DNA of 15,393 bases from Anaerosoma sp034007245. Its GTDB lineage: Bacteria > Actinomycetota > Coriobacteriia > Anaerosomatales > Anaerosomataceae. Position 1 is the stretch's first letter, and every line of letters starts with the position of its first letter. Below are positions 1-8,149 of this stretch, piece by piece. The notes under the pieces were generated by a model. It saw only the letters and a program-made list of their open reading frames with translations, ran no database searches and had not been told where the DNA came from. Position numbers and translations under genes: made by a program. The stretch spans positions 1-15,393 of the forward strand of contig JAVERH010000047.1 in assembly GCA_034007245.1 (NCBI GenBank), given 5' to 3'.

Positions 1-1228
<1,228 letters not shown>

Positions 1229-1260
1229 CCTCTTCCCCCTTCCATATCGGAAACACCGGA

Positions 1261-1296
1261 TGCCGACACCGCGCTTTACGTAGCGCCGTGTCGGCA
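1261..1296 (+). terminator. Hairpin terminator after glnS
   Basis: TGCCGACACCGCGCT (1261-1275) can pair with AGCGCCGTGTCGGCA (1282-1296) around a 6-nt loop. This gives a 15-bp stem with one C-C mismatch. It begins 32 nt after the glnS stop. The tract that follows (TTACAG) is poor in T, so termination is inferred from stem strength and position rather than from a classic U-run. Confidence 0.65.
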
Positions 1297-1303
1297 TTAC
1301 AGT
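1275..1303 (+). promoter_or_regulatory. Probable promoter of the riboflavin-uptake operon
   Basis: TTTACG (1275-1280) and TACAGT (1298-1303) are separated by 17 nt. Each matches four of six bases of the sigma-70-type -35 and -10 consensus. Transcription would begin near 1310, just before the 5' strand of riboswitch helix P1. The -35 element falls in the loop of the glnS terminator hairpin, so promoter and terminator would share sequence. The call rests on motif match and position only. Confidence 0.45.
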
Positions 1304-1311
1304 ACGATCGA

Positions 1312-1449
1312 AGTCTGTTCAGGGCGGGGTGCGAATCCCCACCGGCGGTGTTTGGCGCAAGCCATGAGTCCGCGAGCCAATCCTTCGGGTGCGGCAGACC
1401 CGGTGAGATCCCGGGACCGACGGTCATAGTCCGGATGAAAGAACAGAGC
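1312..1449 (+). promoter_or_regulatory. FMN riboswitch (RFN element)
   Basis: The leader contains the conserved RFN core in order: AGGGCGGGGTGCGAATCCCC and ACCGGCGGT, then a variable arm, the CCGCGAGCC element, CCCGGTGAGATCCCGGGACC, GACGGTCATAGTCCGGATG and the closing strand. Helix P1 forms from TCTGTTC (1314-1320) and GAACAGA (1441-1447), a perfect 7-bp match. This aptamer family binds flavin mononucleotide and usually represses riboflavin synthesis or uptake genes when FMN is abundant. It precedes ribU, which agrees with that role. The variable arm at about 1350-1372 is of ordinary size. The identification is very secure; the exact ends are approximate. Confidence 0.97.
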
Positions 1450-1473
1450 ACATCACGGTAGTTGGATGCGCTT

Positions 1474-1505
1474 GAGCCCGCAGATGTCAGATGGCGGGCT
1501 CTTTG
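1474..1505 (+). terminator. Expression-platform hairpin of the FMN riboswitch
   Basis: GAGCCCGC (1474-1481) pairs perfectly with GCGGGCTC (1494-1501) across a 12-nt loop and is followed by TTTGTG. Its place 25 nt after the aptamer makes it the likely FMN-dependent terminator. The likely ribosome-binding site of ribU (about 1527-1530) lies some 25 nt further on and is not in the stem, which favours transcriptional over translational control. The T-run is short, and I found no convincing competing antiterminator, so the switching mechanism is inferred. Confidence 0.6.
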
Positions 1506-1538
1506 TGTGCCCGCCCCGATGCAGATGGGATGTGCCAC

Positions 1539-2147
1539 ATGAGCGCAGAGACGACGCACGGTCCGGTCCATGTCAATACCAACCGCTGGGAGACCCGGCA
1601 GATGGTCACGATGGCGATACTCGTCGCCCTCGGCACCCTCATCAGCTTTATCGACATCCCGATCATCCCGGGTGTCGACTTCCTGAAGTACGACCCCTCA
1701 TCGGTCGCCATGCTCATCGGCACTTTCGTGTACGGCCCTCTTGCAGGCGTGGTGATCGGCACGCTGATCGCGCTCCTCCACTGGAGCTCGGCAGGTGTCT
1801 GGGGCGTCGTCATGAACATCATCTCGATGGTAGCCATGGGCGTACCCGCAGGACTCATCTATCGCCGCCGTAAGACCCACAAGAGCGCCGTCATCGGCCT
1901 TGCTGTCGCCTCGGTGGTGATGGTCATCGTGAACCTACTCGCTAACCTCGTGGTGACGCCTATCTACACCGGCATGCCGGTCGAGGTGATCGCAGGACTC
2001 ATCCTTCCCGCCCTGCTTCCTTTCAACGCGATCAAGGCAGTCCTCAACAGCGTCATCACCCTTCTCGTGTACAAGAGCATCTCGCGCATGATCAAGCCTG
2101 TACGCAAGCGGCCGTTGTGCGACACGGCCGTGAACGGTACTCACTAG
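1539..2147 (+). CDS. ribU: Riboflavin ECF transporter, substrate-binding S component RibU
   Basis: Integral membrane S component that binds riboflavin and works with an EcfA1-EcfA2-EcfT energising module. The 202-residue length fits the family. About five to six hydrophobic segments are visible after a soluble N-terminal tail of some 20 residues. The segment LKYDPSSVAMLIGTFVYGPL (49-68) and the C-terminal LPFNAIKAVLNSVITLLVYK (160-179) match the RibU pattern. The FMN riboswitch upstream and the ECF genes downstream support riboflavin as the substrate. The ATG at 1539 is chosen because GGGA lies about 8 nt upstream; ATGs at 1491 and 1530 are in frame, but 1491 abuts the riboswitch hairpin and has no Shine-Dalgarno. 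The last ~12 residues are polar and variable. Roseoflavin or FMN transport cannot be excluded from sequence. Confidence 0.93.
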   Translation: MSAETTHGPVHVNTNRWETRQMVTMAILVALGTLISFIDIPIIPGVDFLKYDPSSVAMLIGTFVYGPLAGVVIGTLIALLHWSSAGVWGVVMNIISMVAMGVPAGLIYRRRKTHKSAVIGLAVASVVMVIVNLLANLVVTPIYTGMPVEVIAGLILPALLPFNAIKAVLNSVITLLVYKSISRMIKPVRKRPLCDTAVNGTH

Positions 2148-2149
2148 CC

Positions 2150-3013
2150 ATGAGCACCTCATCCGAACGGATACCTGTGACGACGCCGGCCGTATCGTTC
2201 CGCGACGTCAACTTCAGGTATCATCCGGACGACCCCGATGCGCTCTCGGCGATCACACTCGACATCATGCCCGGTGAGCATGTCGCGATCATCGGCGCCA
2301 ACGGCAGCGGGAAGTCGACCCTTGCTCGACACATCAACGCACTGCATGTCCCCGACTCCGGGACCGTCACCGTCGCCGGGCTAGACACGGCAGACCCTGC
2401 CAACACCTATGCGCTCCGCGCCCATGCGGGTCTCGTCTTCCAGAATCCGGACGATCAGATGGTCGCATCGATCGTTCGTGACGACGTCGCGTTCGGCCCG
2501 GAGAATCTCGGCGTCCCGGCTGCTGAGATCGTCGTGCGCGTGGACGACTCACTTGCCACCGTCGGTCTTGCAGCAGCGGCCGAGGACGAGGTCGCTCGGC
2601 TTTCCGGGGGCGAACGGCAGCGCGTGGCAATCGCCGGAATCCTCGCCATGCGTCCCGCGATCCTCCTACTCGACGAGCCTGGCGCAATGCTCGATCCACG
2701 CGGACGCCGCGGCATCCGCCGGGTCTCGCGCGAACTGCATCAGGCAGGGATGACGGTCATCGTCATCACCCAACACATGGAAGAAGCGCTCCGCGCTGAC
2801 CGTGTGATCGTCATGGACCGTGGATCTATCGCCCGCGACGGCCTCACACGCGAGGTGCTCACGCAGACAGGACTTCTACACTCGCTCGGACTCGACATAC
2901 CATTCGCCGCGTCCCTCGCCGATGCACTCCGCGCCCGGGGCGTGAATGTTCCTGTGACACTGGACGAAGACGTCCTCGAGGAGGCGATATGCCGATCCTA
3001 CTCGAGCATGTGA
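2150..3013 (+). CDS. ecfA1: ECF transporter ATPase EcfA1
   Basis: ABC-type ATPase of the energy-coupling factor module. It pairs with EcfA2 and drives vitamin uptake through EcfT. The protein has 287 residues. Walker A is GANGSGKST (49-57), the Q-loop VFQNPDDQ (97-103), the signature LSGGERQR (151-158), Walker B ILLLDEP (171-177) and the switch histidine H209. NPDDQ after the Q-loop glutamine is typical of the EcfA1 subgroup. The residues after Walker B read GAMLDP, where a Thr or Ser often replaces the Gly, a mild deviation. The ATG at 2150 lies 2 nt after the ribU stop. No good Shine-Dalgarno is visible, so translation is probably coupled to ribU. The upstream in-frame ATG at 2117 lies inside ribU and is unlikely to be used. 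Confidence 0.92.
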   Translation: MSTSSERIPVTTPAVSFRDVNFRYHPDDPDALSAITLDIMPGEHVAIIGANGSGKSTLARHINALHVPDSGTVTVAGLDTADPANTYALRAHAGLVFQNPDDQMVASIVRDDVAFGPENLGVPAAEIVVRVDDSLATVGLAAAAEDEVARLSGGERQRVAIAGILAMRPAILLLDEPGAMLDPRGRRGIRRVSRELHQAGMTVIVITQHMEEALRADRVIVMDRGSIARDGLTREVLTQTGLLHSLGLDIPFAASLADALRARGVNVPVTLDEDVLEEAICRSYSSM

Positions 3014-3852
3014 CGTACCGTTACAGTGAGCCCGATGATACCGATCCCGCCCTGCTCGACGTCTCACTCCAGGTTCCTGACGGCGAGTTCCTCGGCGTCA
3101 TAGGACACACCGGCAGCGGGAAGTCCACCCTCGTCCAGCTCATGGGCGGATTGATACAACCCGTGACGGGCCGCGTGATGGTGGATGGCAGAGACCTTGC
3201 GGATCGTTCATCGCGCAAGATGCTCCGCCACCGAATCGGCATGGTGTTCCAGTATCCCGAACACCAGCTCTTTGCCGATACCGTCGCCGACGACGTCGGC
3301 TTCGGTCCACGTGCGCTCGGGATCGAGCAGCACGATATCGAACGGCGCGTGACCGAGGCGCTGGCGCGTGTGGATCTCGACATATGCACCTGTGGCCATC
3401 GGAGTCCTTTCGAACTCTCCGGCGGCCAGATGCGGCGCGTCGCTATCGCCGGTGTCCTCGCCGCCGAGCCTTCGATCCTGATCCTCGATGAGCCGATGGC
3501 AGGCCTCGACCCCGTAGGCCGGACCGAGACCGCCGCCCTGCTCGGGCGCCTGCACCGGCAAGGACTCACCATCGTCATGATCTCGCACGACATGGACGAT
3601 ATCGCGATACTCGCCGAACGGATACTCGTACTGCGGGACGGCAGCGTCTTCGCACACGGGACACCCGCAGAGGTCTTCTCTCGGTCGACAGAACTTCGGG
3701 AGATCGGACTCGGTGTACCGCACGCCACACGCTTCGCGGCACGCCTCACGGAGTGCGGAGTGCTGCCGGATGACACGATCTTCACCCCCGAGACGCTTGC
3801 CGACTCCGTCGCGCTCGCACTCGGCCACCCTGCCCAGGGCAAGGTGATCTGA
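2989..3852 (+). CDS. ecfA2: ECF transporter ATPase EcfA2
   Basis: Second ATPase of the ECF module, 287 residues, forming the heterodimer with EcfA1. Walker A is GHTGSGKST (39-47), the Q-loop VFQYPEHQLF (86-95), the signature LSGGQMRR (143-150), Walker B ILILDEP (163-169) and the switch histidine H200. FQYPEHQLF is the usual EcfA2 form, which separates it from the preceding paralogue. The start overlaps the end of ecfA1 by 25 nt. A strong GAGGAGG (2978-2984) lies 4 nt before the ATG, inside the ecfA1 coding sequence. The overlap implies coupled translation and one-to-one production of the two ATPases. Confidence 0.94.
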   Translation: MPILLEHVTYRYSEPDDTDPALLDVSLQVPDGEFLGVIGHTGSGKSTLVQLMGGLIQPVTGRVMVDGRDLADRSSRKMLRHRIGMVFQYPEHQLFADTVADDVGFGPRALGIEQHDIERRVTEALARVDLDICTCGHRSPFELSGGQMRRVAIAGVLAAEPSILILDEPMAGLDPVGRTETAALLGRLHRQGLTIVMISHDMDDIAILAERILVLRDGSVFAHGTPAEVFSRSTELREIGLGVPHATRFAARLTECGVLPDDTIFTPETLADSVALALGHPAQGKVI

Positions 3853-3853
3853 C

Positions 3854-4645
3854 ATGGCGCTCGGGCAGTATCACAAGGCAGACTCTGTGCTGCACCGCAT
3901 GGACCCACGCTTCAAGATGTTGATCGCCGTCGTCTACATGCTGGTCATCTTCATTGCGCGCGATGCTGTGAGCCTGACCCTCGTCCTCGCATTCCTCGCG
4001 GGTGCGATCGCTTTATCGGGCATCCCACTCCGCATGCTGATCACGAGCCTGCGGCCGGTGATCGTGTTCGTGGTCTTCACATTCATCGTGAACCTGGTCT
4101 TCATCCGCAGTGGCGATGTGTTGATGACCGTCGGTCCGCTTACCCTCACCACCGGCGGACTCTCCACAGCGTCGTTCATGACCATCCGGCTTCTGGCGCT
4201 CTTCGTCTCGACTGCCCTGCTCGGCTTCACGACGTCCCCGGTCGACCTGGCCGATGGCATGGAAGGGCTCCTCTCCCCCTTCGAGCGATTCGGTGTCCCA
4301 GCTCACGAGCTCTCGATGATGATGAGCATCGCGCTGCGGTTCATCCCGATACTCGTCATCGAGAAGGAACGCATCGTCCGGGCGCAGACCGCCCGTGGGG
4401 CCGACTTCGAATCGGGCAACCTCATCGCGCGTGGCCGTGCGCTCATCCCCGTCCTCACACCTCTGTTCATGAGCGCGTTCCGCCATGCCGAGGACCTGGC
4501 AACGGCCATGGAGAGCCGCTGTTACCACGGCAAAGAAGGTCGTACCCGGGTGAAGATCCTGACCCCTGGAACGGCCGATTGGACGGCTGCCGCTGCCCTC
4601 GGGCTGCTTACTGCAGCACTCATCGCCCTGCGATACGTCGCCTGA
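3854..4645 (+). CDS. ecfT: ECF transporter transmembrane component EcfT
   Basis: Membrane scaffold that connects the S component to the two ATPases. The 263-residue length is typical. Hydrophobic segments occur at about 22-36, 40-56, 65-85, 107-126 and 244-260, with a long cytoplasmic region between. The two coupling-helix motifs are AQTARGAD (Ala-Arg-Gly at 180-182) and AMESRCYHG (Ser-Arg-Cys at 221-223). The second is a common variant of the usual Ala-Arg-Gly motif and keeps the essential arginine. The start is 1 nt after the ecfA2 stop, with AAGGTG (3841-3846) as ribosome-binding site. This is the last gene of the ribU operon; I see no clear terminator before the rnpB promoter. Confidence 0.93.
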   Translation: MALGQYHKADSVLHRMDPRFKMLIAVVYMLVIFIARDAVSLTLVLAFLAGAIALSGIPLRMLITSLRPVIVFVVFTFIVNLVFIRSGDVLMTVGPLTLTTGGLSTASFMTIRLLALFVSTALLGFTTSPVDLADGMEGLLSPFERFGVPAHELSMMMSIALRFIPILVIEKERIVRAQTARGADFESGNLIARGRALIPVLTPLFMSAFRHAEDLATAMESRCYHGKEGRTRVKILTPGTADWTAAAALGLLTAALIALRYVA

Positions 4646-4661
4646 GCCTCCGGCACCTCGC

Positions 4662-4691
4662 CCGACAGCGAATCCCACTCCCTGCTAGAAT
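4662..4691 (+). promoter_or_regulatory. Promoter of rnpB
   Basis: TAGAAT (4686-4691) matches five of six bases of the -10 consensus and ends 6 nt before the first base of the mature RNA. CCGACA (4662-4667) lies 18 nt upstream and matches four of six -35 bases. The spacing agrees with transcription starting at the RNase P RNA 5' end. Confidence 0.7.
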
Positions 4692-4697
4692 GATCGC

Positions 4698-5037
4698 GGG
4701 AGTGGGCTGGGCGGCCGCGCACCTTCGGGTGTGAGGAAAGTCCGGACTCCACAGGGCAGGATGCCTGCTAACGGCAGGACGCGGCGACGCGATGGAAAGT
4801 GCCACAGAAAAGAAGACCCCCGGGAGTAGTCCCGAGGAGAGCTGAAACGGTGCGGTAAGAGCGCACCAGCGTCACGGCGACGTGGCGGCTTGGTAAACCC
4901 CATCCGGAGCAAGGGCGAATAGGAGCGGCTACAGCTGGCCCGGCTATCGCTCGGGTACGCCCGCTTGAGGCCGTCGGCGACGACGGTCCCAGATAGATGG
5001 TCGCACACGACAGAATCCGGCTTACAGGCCCACTCCC
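4698..5037 (+). ncRNA. rnpB: RNase P RNA (catalytic subunit of ribonuclease P)
   Basis: This RNA removes the 5' leader of pre-tRNAs together with the RnpA protein. GGGAGTGGGC (4698-4707) pairs with GCCCACTCCC (5028-5037) to form helix P1. The universally conserved core is present: GAGGAAAGTCCGGACTCC (4733-4750) at the 5' side and ACAGAATCCGGCTTACAGG (5010-5028) at the 3' side, which form P4 and the catalytic core. GGTGCGGTAAGAGCGCACC (4850-4868) is the P11/P12 arm, and GGTAAACC (4892-4899) is the P15 loop whose GG contacts the tRNA CCA end. The layout looks like the ancestral A type, about 340 nt. The 3' end overlaps the stop codon of the convergent FUSC-like gene by 16 nt. No T-rich terminator is visible just downstream. 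Confidence 0.97.
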
Positions 5038-6050
5038 ACTCCACGCACTCGACGCAGCCACTCCATCGCCAGCACGAACGCGATCCCCACGGATGCCCCG
5101 ATCACCGTCTCCACGAGACGCTCGGACATCAGCGACCAGGGATTCGTGGGATGGACAGCCTCGGTCATGAGCAACGCAAGCGGTGTGACAAACGTCTGTG
5201 CAAGCGCGTAGTGGCGTGTCACGAAGAGTTGCACGAAGAACTGCAACAGCAAGACGACTGCAGCGAACTGCACTCCTTGAAAGTCGAGTCCCAGCAACAC
5301 ACCGGCCAGGACGAGGCCGCTCAGAGTCCCGATGATGCGGTGGATCCCGCGACTCACACCGTGGCCGGTGACAGCGCCCTGCAGAGGCACCGAAGCGGCG
5401 ACCATCGCCCAGTAGCCGCGGCCGAACCCGCTCCACCCTGCGACCGTACCCGCAGTCCAGATCGCCGCAAGATGTAGCAGCGCCGCCACGTACACCGCCC
5501 GACGCTCTTCACGATCGAGCTGCGGCGGCCGCACCCGTACCCATGGCGTCCGGTGACCCGGCACCACCCAACCGATCACTCCGATCACCAGAGATAAAAC
5601 GACCGTCGCCGTCGCGATACCCACAGCCTCCGCAAACGCTGCAGGCGGAGTCATGAACGCACTTACGGAGAAGCCGAATACGAAGAACAGCGATCCCGCA
5701 GGTTTGAGTCGCCTCAGGCGTGCTGCCGCCGACCCCAGAGCGCCCACGACCGCTGTGCCGGCAACGAGGGCTCCGTACCCCAACCCCAGGCCAGAGACGA
5801 CAAGACCGGCTGTGATCGCAGCGAGCATCATCAGTCCCGCACGCCACTGCTGTGAGAACCGCACACGATGCGCAAGACCTCGTCCGTACACACCCGTGAA
5901 CGCCCCGAGCGTCGCAAAGACCGCGACATCCATTCGATCTGCAGCGAGCAGGACCAGGAGCGGGATACCTACCCCGAGCACGATCCTCAGAGCGGGGTGG
6001 TAATCGTTGTCGGCCACAGGGATGTGGAAGAAGTCACGAACGCGATGCAC
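5022..6050 (-). CDS. FUSC-like (aromatic acid exporter family) integral membrane protein
   Basis: A 342-residue membrane protein with two homologous-looking hydrophobic halves (about 20-165 and 185-333) joined by a charged linker near 170-185. Several transmembrane helices are visible in each half. The segment YWAMVAASVPLQ (213-224) followed by RGIHRIIGTLSGLVLAGVLL (234-253) is the motif of the FUSC/FUSC_2 superfamily. That family includes fusaric-acid resistance and aromatic-acid efflux proteins, but most members have no tested substrate, so export is only inferred. The start is GTG at 6050, with GGGAG six nt upstream. It lies 62 nt after the chelatase gene on the same strand and may be co-transcribed with it. 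The stop codon TAA (5022-5024) lies inside rnpB, so the last five codons are antisense to the RNase P RNA 3' end. Confidence 0.75.
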   Translation of the reverse strand: MHRVRDFFHIPVADNDYHPALRIVLGVGIPLLVLLAADRMDVAVFATLGAFTGVYGRGLAHRVRFSQQWRAGLMMLAAITAGLVVSGLGLGYGALVAGTAVVGALGSAAARLRRLKPAGSLFFVFGFSVSAFMTPPAAFAEAVGIATATVVLSLVIGVIGWVVPGHRTPWVRVRPPQLDREERRAVYVAALLHLAAIWTAGTVAGWSGFGRGYWAMVAASVPLQGAVTGHGVSRGIHRIIGTLSGLVLAGVLLGLDFQGVQFAAVVLLLQFFVQLFVTRHYALAQTFVTPLALLMTEAVHPTNPWSLMSERLVETVIGASVGIAFVLAMEWLRRVRGVGVGL

Positions 6051-6056
6051 GGAGTA

Positions 6057-6061
6057 CTCCC
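6057..6061 (-). promoter_or_regulatory. Ribosome-binding site that selects the GTG start of the FUSC-like gene
   Basis: On the minus strand GGGAG stands 6 nt before the GTG at 6050-6048. No in-frame ATG close by has comparable spacing, so this site supports the non-ATG start. Confidence 0.6.
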
Positions 6062-6112
6062 TGAGCGAAAGAGGGCTGACGGGTTCGTCGGTCGGGGCTT
6101 TTACACCCGATA

Positions 6113-8074
6113 CTACGCGGTCAGCCGCTCGCGTACGGCACCCGCGACAACCCCGCCTTTGGCATCACCGATCCGTACGTACTCGCCACCGGCCGCTCGA
6201 GCAAGTTCACGGGCCGCCATCCCTGCGCCAGGTCCGGAGGTATCGATCACCAGGGTGTGGATCGCGGTGCCGTGAAGCTGCGCAGCCGCCCTGCGGGCGT
6301 CATCACTGCCGAGCCCATCACCGATACCGACGTTGGCCCGACCATCGGTCAGTAGCACGAGCCATGGCACGATACTGTCGTCGCGCCGGATCTCTGCGGC
6401 AAGCACGTCGAGCGACTTCAGTATCCCGTGAGCGATCGGAGTCGCCCCACCCGTGGGCAAAGTGCGCAGCTTCATCTGTGCAAGCTCCACGCTCGCAGTC
6501 GGCTGCAAGACCACCTCGGCGGACTCGCCACGAAACGCCACAAGACCGACCCGGTCACGCCTCTGGTATGCATCGACCAGCAGCCCGAGTACGGCGGACT
6601 TCGCCGCCTCCATCCGATTGGTGGCGCCCATCGATCCGCTCGCGTCCACACAAAAGACGATGGACGCTCCAACGCGACGCTTCCGTACCTTCGAACGAAG
6701 GTCCTGCGGCTCGATCGCAACCGCCAGATCACTCACGCGTCCTCTCTGGTACGGCGCCGCGGCTCGGATCGTAGCATCCAACGCAAGGTCCACCGGCGCG
6801 CCCGGACGCGCGATCTCGGCACGGACGTATCGGCCGGTGTGGTCGTCGGTCGCCGTCTCCTGCCTACGTCCGCCATGCGAACGTCGCACACTGTCCATTC
6901 CAGCGACAAGCTCCGCCGAGACACGGTCTCCACGGGCGGGCTCAGTACTACCCTCGTCACGCGCGCCCTCGAGCACCGCGAGTCCATCGCTCATCCCACC
7001 CGGGGACTGCTGGTCATCGACGTCACTCTGTCCCACTGCTGGCGATGAAGCGCTGAGCAGCTGCTCGAGTCGGTTCTCATCGTACGACCGCTCCTCGAAC
7101 GGTGTCTTACGCATCCGGTGTGCGAGGACCATCGGAGCAATCGCCCTGATATCGGCCGCCGTCACTTCACGACGCCCTTCGAGCACGGCATATGCGGCGG
7201 CGGCCCGTCCCATGACAAGGTCCGCTCGATGTCCGTCGACGCCCATCGATGCGCAGACCGACGCGATCAGGAAGAGGAGATCGTCGTCGAGCTCGACATC
7301 GGCCAGGGCCCGGGATGCCCTCCCGAGCCGTTCCTGCAACGCCTGCTGTTCGGGCTGCCATGCACGGCCGAACCCATCCGGATCGTCTTCGAAAGCGCGA
7401 CGGCGCTTCAGGATATCCACGCGCGCAGTAGGGTCTGTGATCCCCTGTATATCCACACAGAGTCCGAAACGGTCCAACAGCTGCGGGCGGATCTCCCCCT
7501 CCTCGGGGTTCATCGTACCAACGAGCACGAACCGCGCGGGATGCTGGAACCGCACCCCCTCGCGTTCGACCACGTTCACGCCCATGGCCGCCGAGTCCAG
7601 CAGTGTATCGACGAGATGATCGTCGAGTAGGTTCACTTCATCGACATACAGGAGTCCTCGGTTCGCATCGGCGAGCAGGCCAGGCTCGAAGCGGCGCTCG
7701 CCGTGCTTGAGAGCGTGCTCGAGATCGATCGTACCCACGACCCGATCCTCTGTTGCAGACACCGGCAGATCGACCAACATCGGCCGTCGCTTGATCGACG
7801 GAAGCGGACCCGCAGCGCGACGCTCGCGACACTCATCGCACAGATCTGCACGCCCGTGCGGATGACAGCCGAAACGACATCCCTCGACCACGTCCACCTC
7901 AGGAAGCACCCATCTTAGCCCTCGCACAGCCGTCGACTTGGCTGTCCCCTTCTGGCCCCGGATGAGCACGCCGCCAACGCGTGGATCGACAGCATTGATC
8001 AGAAGTGCGGTCTTGAGAGACTCTTGTCCGACGATCGCAGAGAACGGATACGTCGAACGGTCGTCACGTCCCAT
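6113..8074 (-). CDS. Fused ChlI/ChlD-type chelatase subunit (putative cobalto-/magnesium chelatase AAA+ and VWA protein)
   Basis: A 653-residue protein joining an AAA+ motor (ChlI/BchI/CobS-like) to a C-terminal von Willebrand A domain (ChlD/CobT-like). Such subunits power metal insertion into a tetrapyrrole by a large catalytic subunit (ChlH or CobN), which is not in this window. The P-loop is GQKGTAKST (40-48), Walker B LLYVDEVNLL (141-150), sensor 1 TMNPE (187-191), and the arginine region RPQLLDRFGL lies at 196-205. A four-cysteine insertion, C66-X3-C70-X8-C79-X2-C82, could bind a metal. A variable acidic/polar linker spans about 340-420. The VWA metal site is DASGS (477-481) with T545 and D577, complete. 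ATG 8074 is chosen for the strong GGGAGGG just upstream; a TTG at 8089 is in frame but sits in the terminator T-run. Cobalt versus magnesium cannot be decided; cobalt is likelier in a non-phototroph. Confidence 0.87.
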   Translation of the reverse strand: MGRDDRSTYPFSAIVGQESLKTALLINAVDPRVGGVLIRGQKGTAKSTAVRGLRWVLPEVDVVEGCRFGCHPHGRADLCDECRERRAAGPLPSIKRRPMLVDLPVSATEDRVVGTIDLEHALKHGERRFEPGLLADANRGLLYVDEVNLLDDHLVDTLLDSAAMGVNVVEREGVRFQHPARFVLVGTMNPEEGEIRPQLLDRFGLCVDIQGITDPTARVDILKRRRAFEDDPDGFGRAWQPEQQALQERLGRASRALADVELDDDLLFLIASVCASMGVDGHRADLVMGRAAAAYAVLEGRREVTAADIRAIAPMVLAHRMRKTPFEERSYDENRLEQLLSASSPAVGQSDVDDQQSPGGMSDGLAVLEGARDEGSTEPARGDRVSAELVAGMDSVRRSHGGRRQETATDDHTGRYVRAEIARPGAPVDLALDATIRAAAPYQRGRVSDLAVAIEPQDLRSKVRKRRVGASIVFCVDASGSMGATNRMEAAKSAVLGLLVDAYQRRDRVGLVAFRGESAEVVLQPTASVELAQMKLRTLPTGGATPIAHGILKSLDVLAAEIRRDDSIVPWLVLLTDGRANVGIGDGLGSDDARRAAAQLHGTAIHTLVIDTSGPGAGMAARELARAAGGEYVRIGDAKGGVVAGAVRERLTA

Positions 8075-8077
8075 GAA

Positions 8078-8084
8078 CCCTCCC
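8078..8084 (-). promoter_or_regulatory. Ribosome-binding site of the chelatase gene
   Basis: GGGAGGG on the minus strand ends 3 nt before the ATG at 8074, leaving 4 nt after the GGAGG core. The spacing is short but the match is strong, and it fixes the start at 8074 rather than the upstream TTG. It begins only 7 nt after the base of the hairpin at 8092-8129. Confidence 0.6.
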
Positions 8085-8087
8085 GAC

Positions 8088-8129
8088 AAAAGTACGGCCC
8101 GTCTACACTATATGGTAGACGGGCCGTAC
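8088..8129 (-). terminator. Strong intrinsic terminator-like hairpin between the unknown gene and the chelatase gene
   Basis: GTACGGCCCGTCTAC (8092-8106) and GTAGACGGGCCGTAC (8115-8129) form a perfect 15-bp inverted repeat with an 8-nt loop. On the minus strand the stem is followed by TTTT (8091-8088), so it should terminate transcription of the upstream unknown gene, whose stop lies 20 nt before the stem. The T-run is followed after 3 nt by the chelatase ribosome-binding site, so the hairpin may also act as an attenuator. The loop contains TATAGT on the minus strand, a possible -10 element without a good -35. Confidence 0.85.
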
Positions 8130-8149
8130 ATGCCACCAAGTCATTGTGG

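Noticed and set aside
3021..3908. Minus-strand open frame of 295 residues opposite ecfA2
   Set aside because: Serine/arginine-rich shadow of an unmistakable ABC ATPase gene.
4685..5044. Minus-strand open frame of 119 residues beginning MEWEWACKPDSVV
   Set aside because: It is antisense to rnpB and arises from its conserved core; this is a well-known type of false gene call.
4768..5436. Minus-strand open frame of 222 residues
   Set aside because: It spans rnpB and the FUSC gene in another frame, is Arg/Cys-rich and has no family features.
6453..7619. Plus-strand open frame of 388 residues opposite the chelatase gene
   Set aside because: Ser/Arg/Ala-rich composition typical of an antisense frame; the chelatase frame has complete catalytic motifs.
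8092..8129. Perfect inverted repeat considered as a transcription-factor operator or transposon end
   Set aside because: It has the T-run, position and strand expected of an intrinsic terminator; there are no target-site duplications or a second copy in the window.
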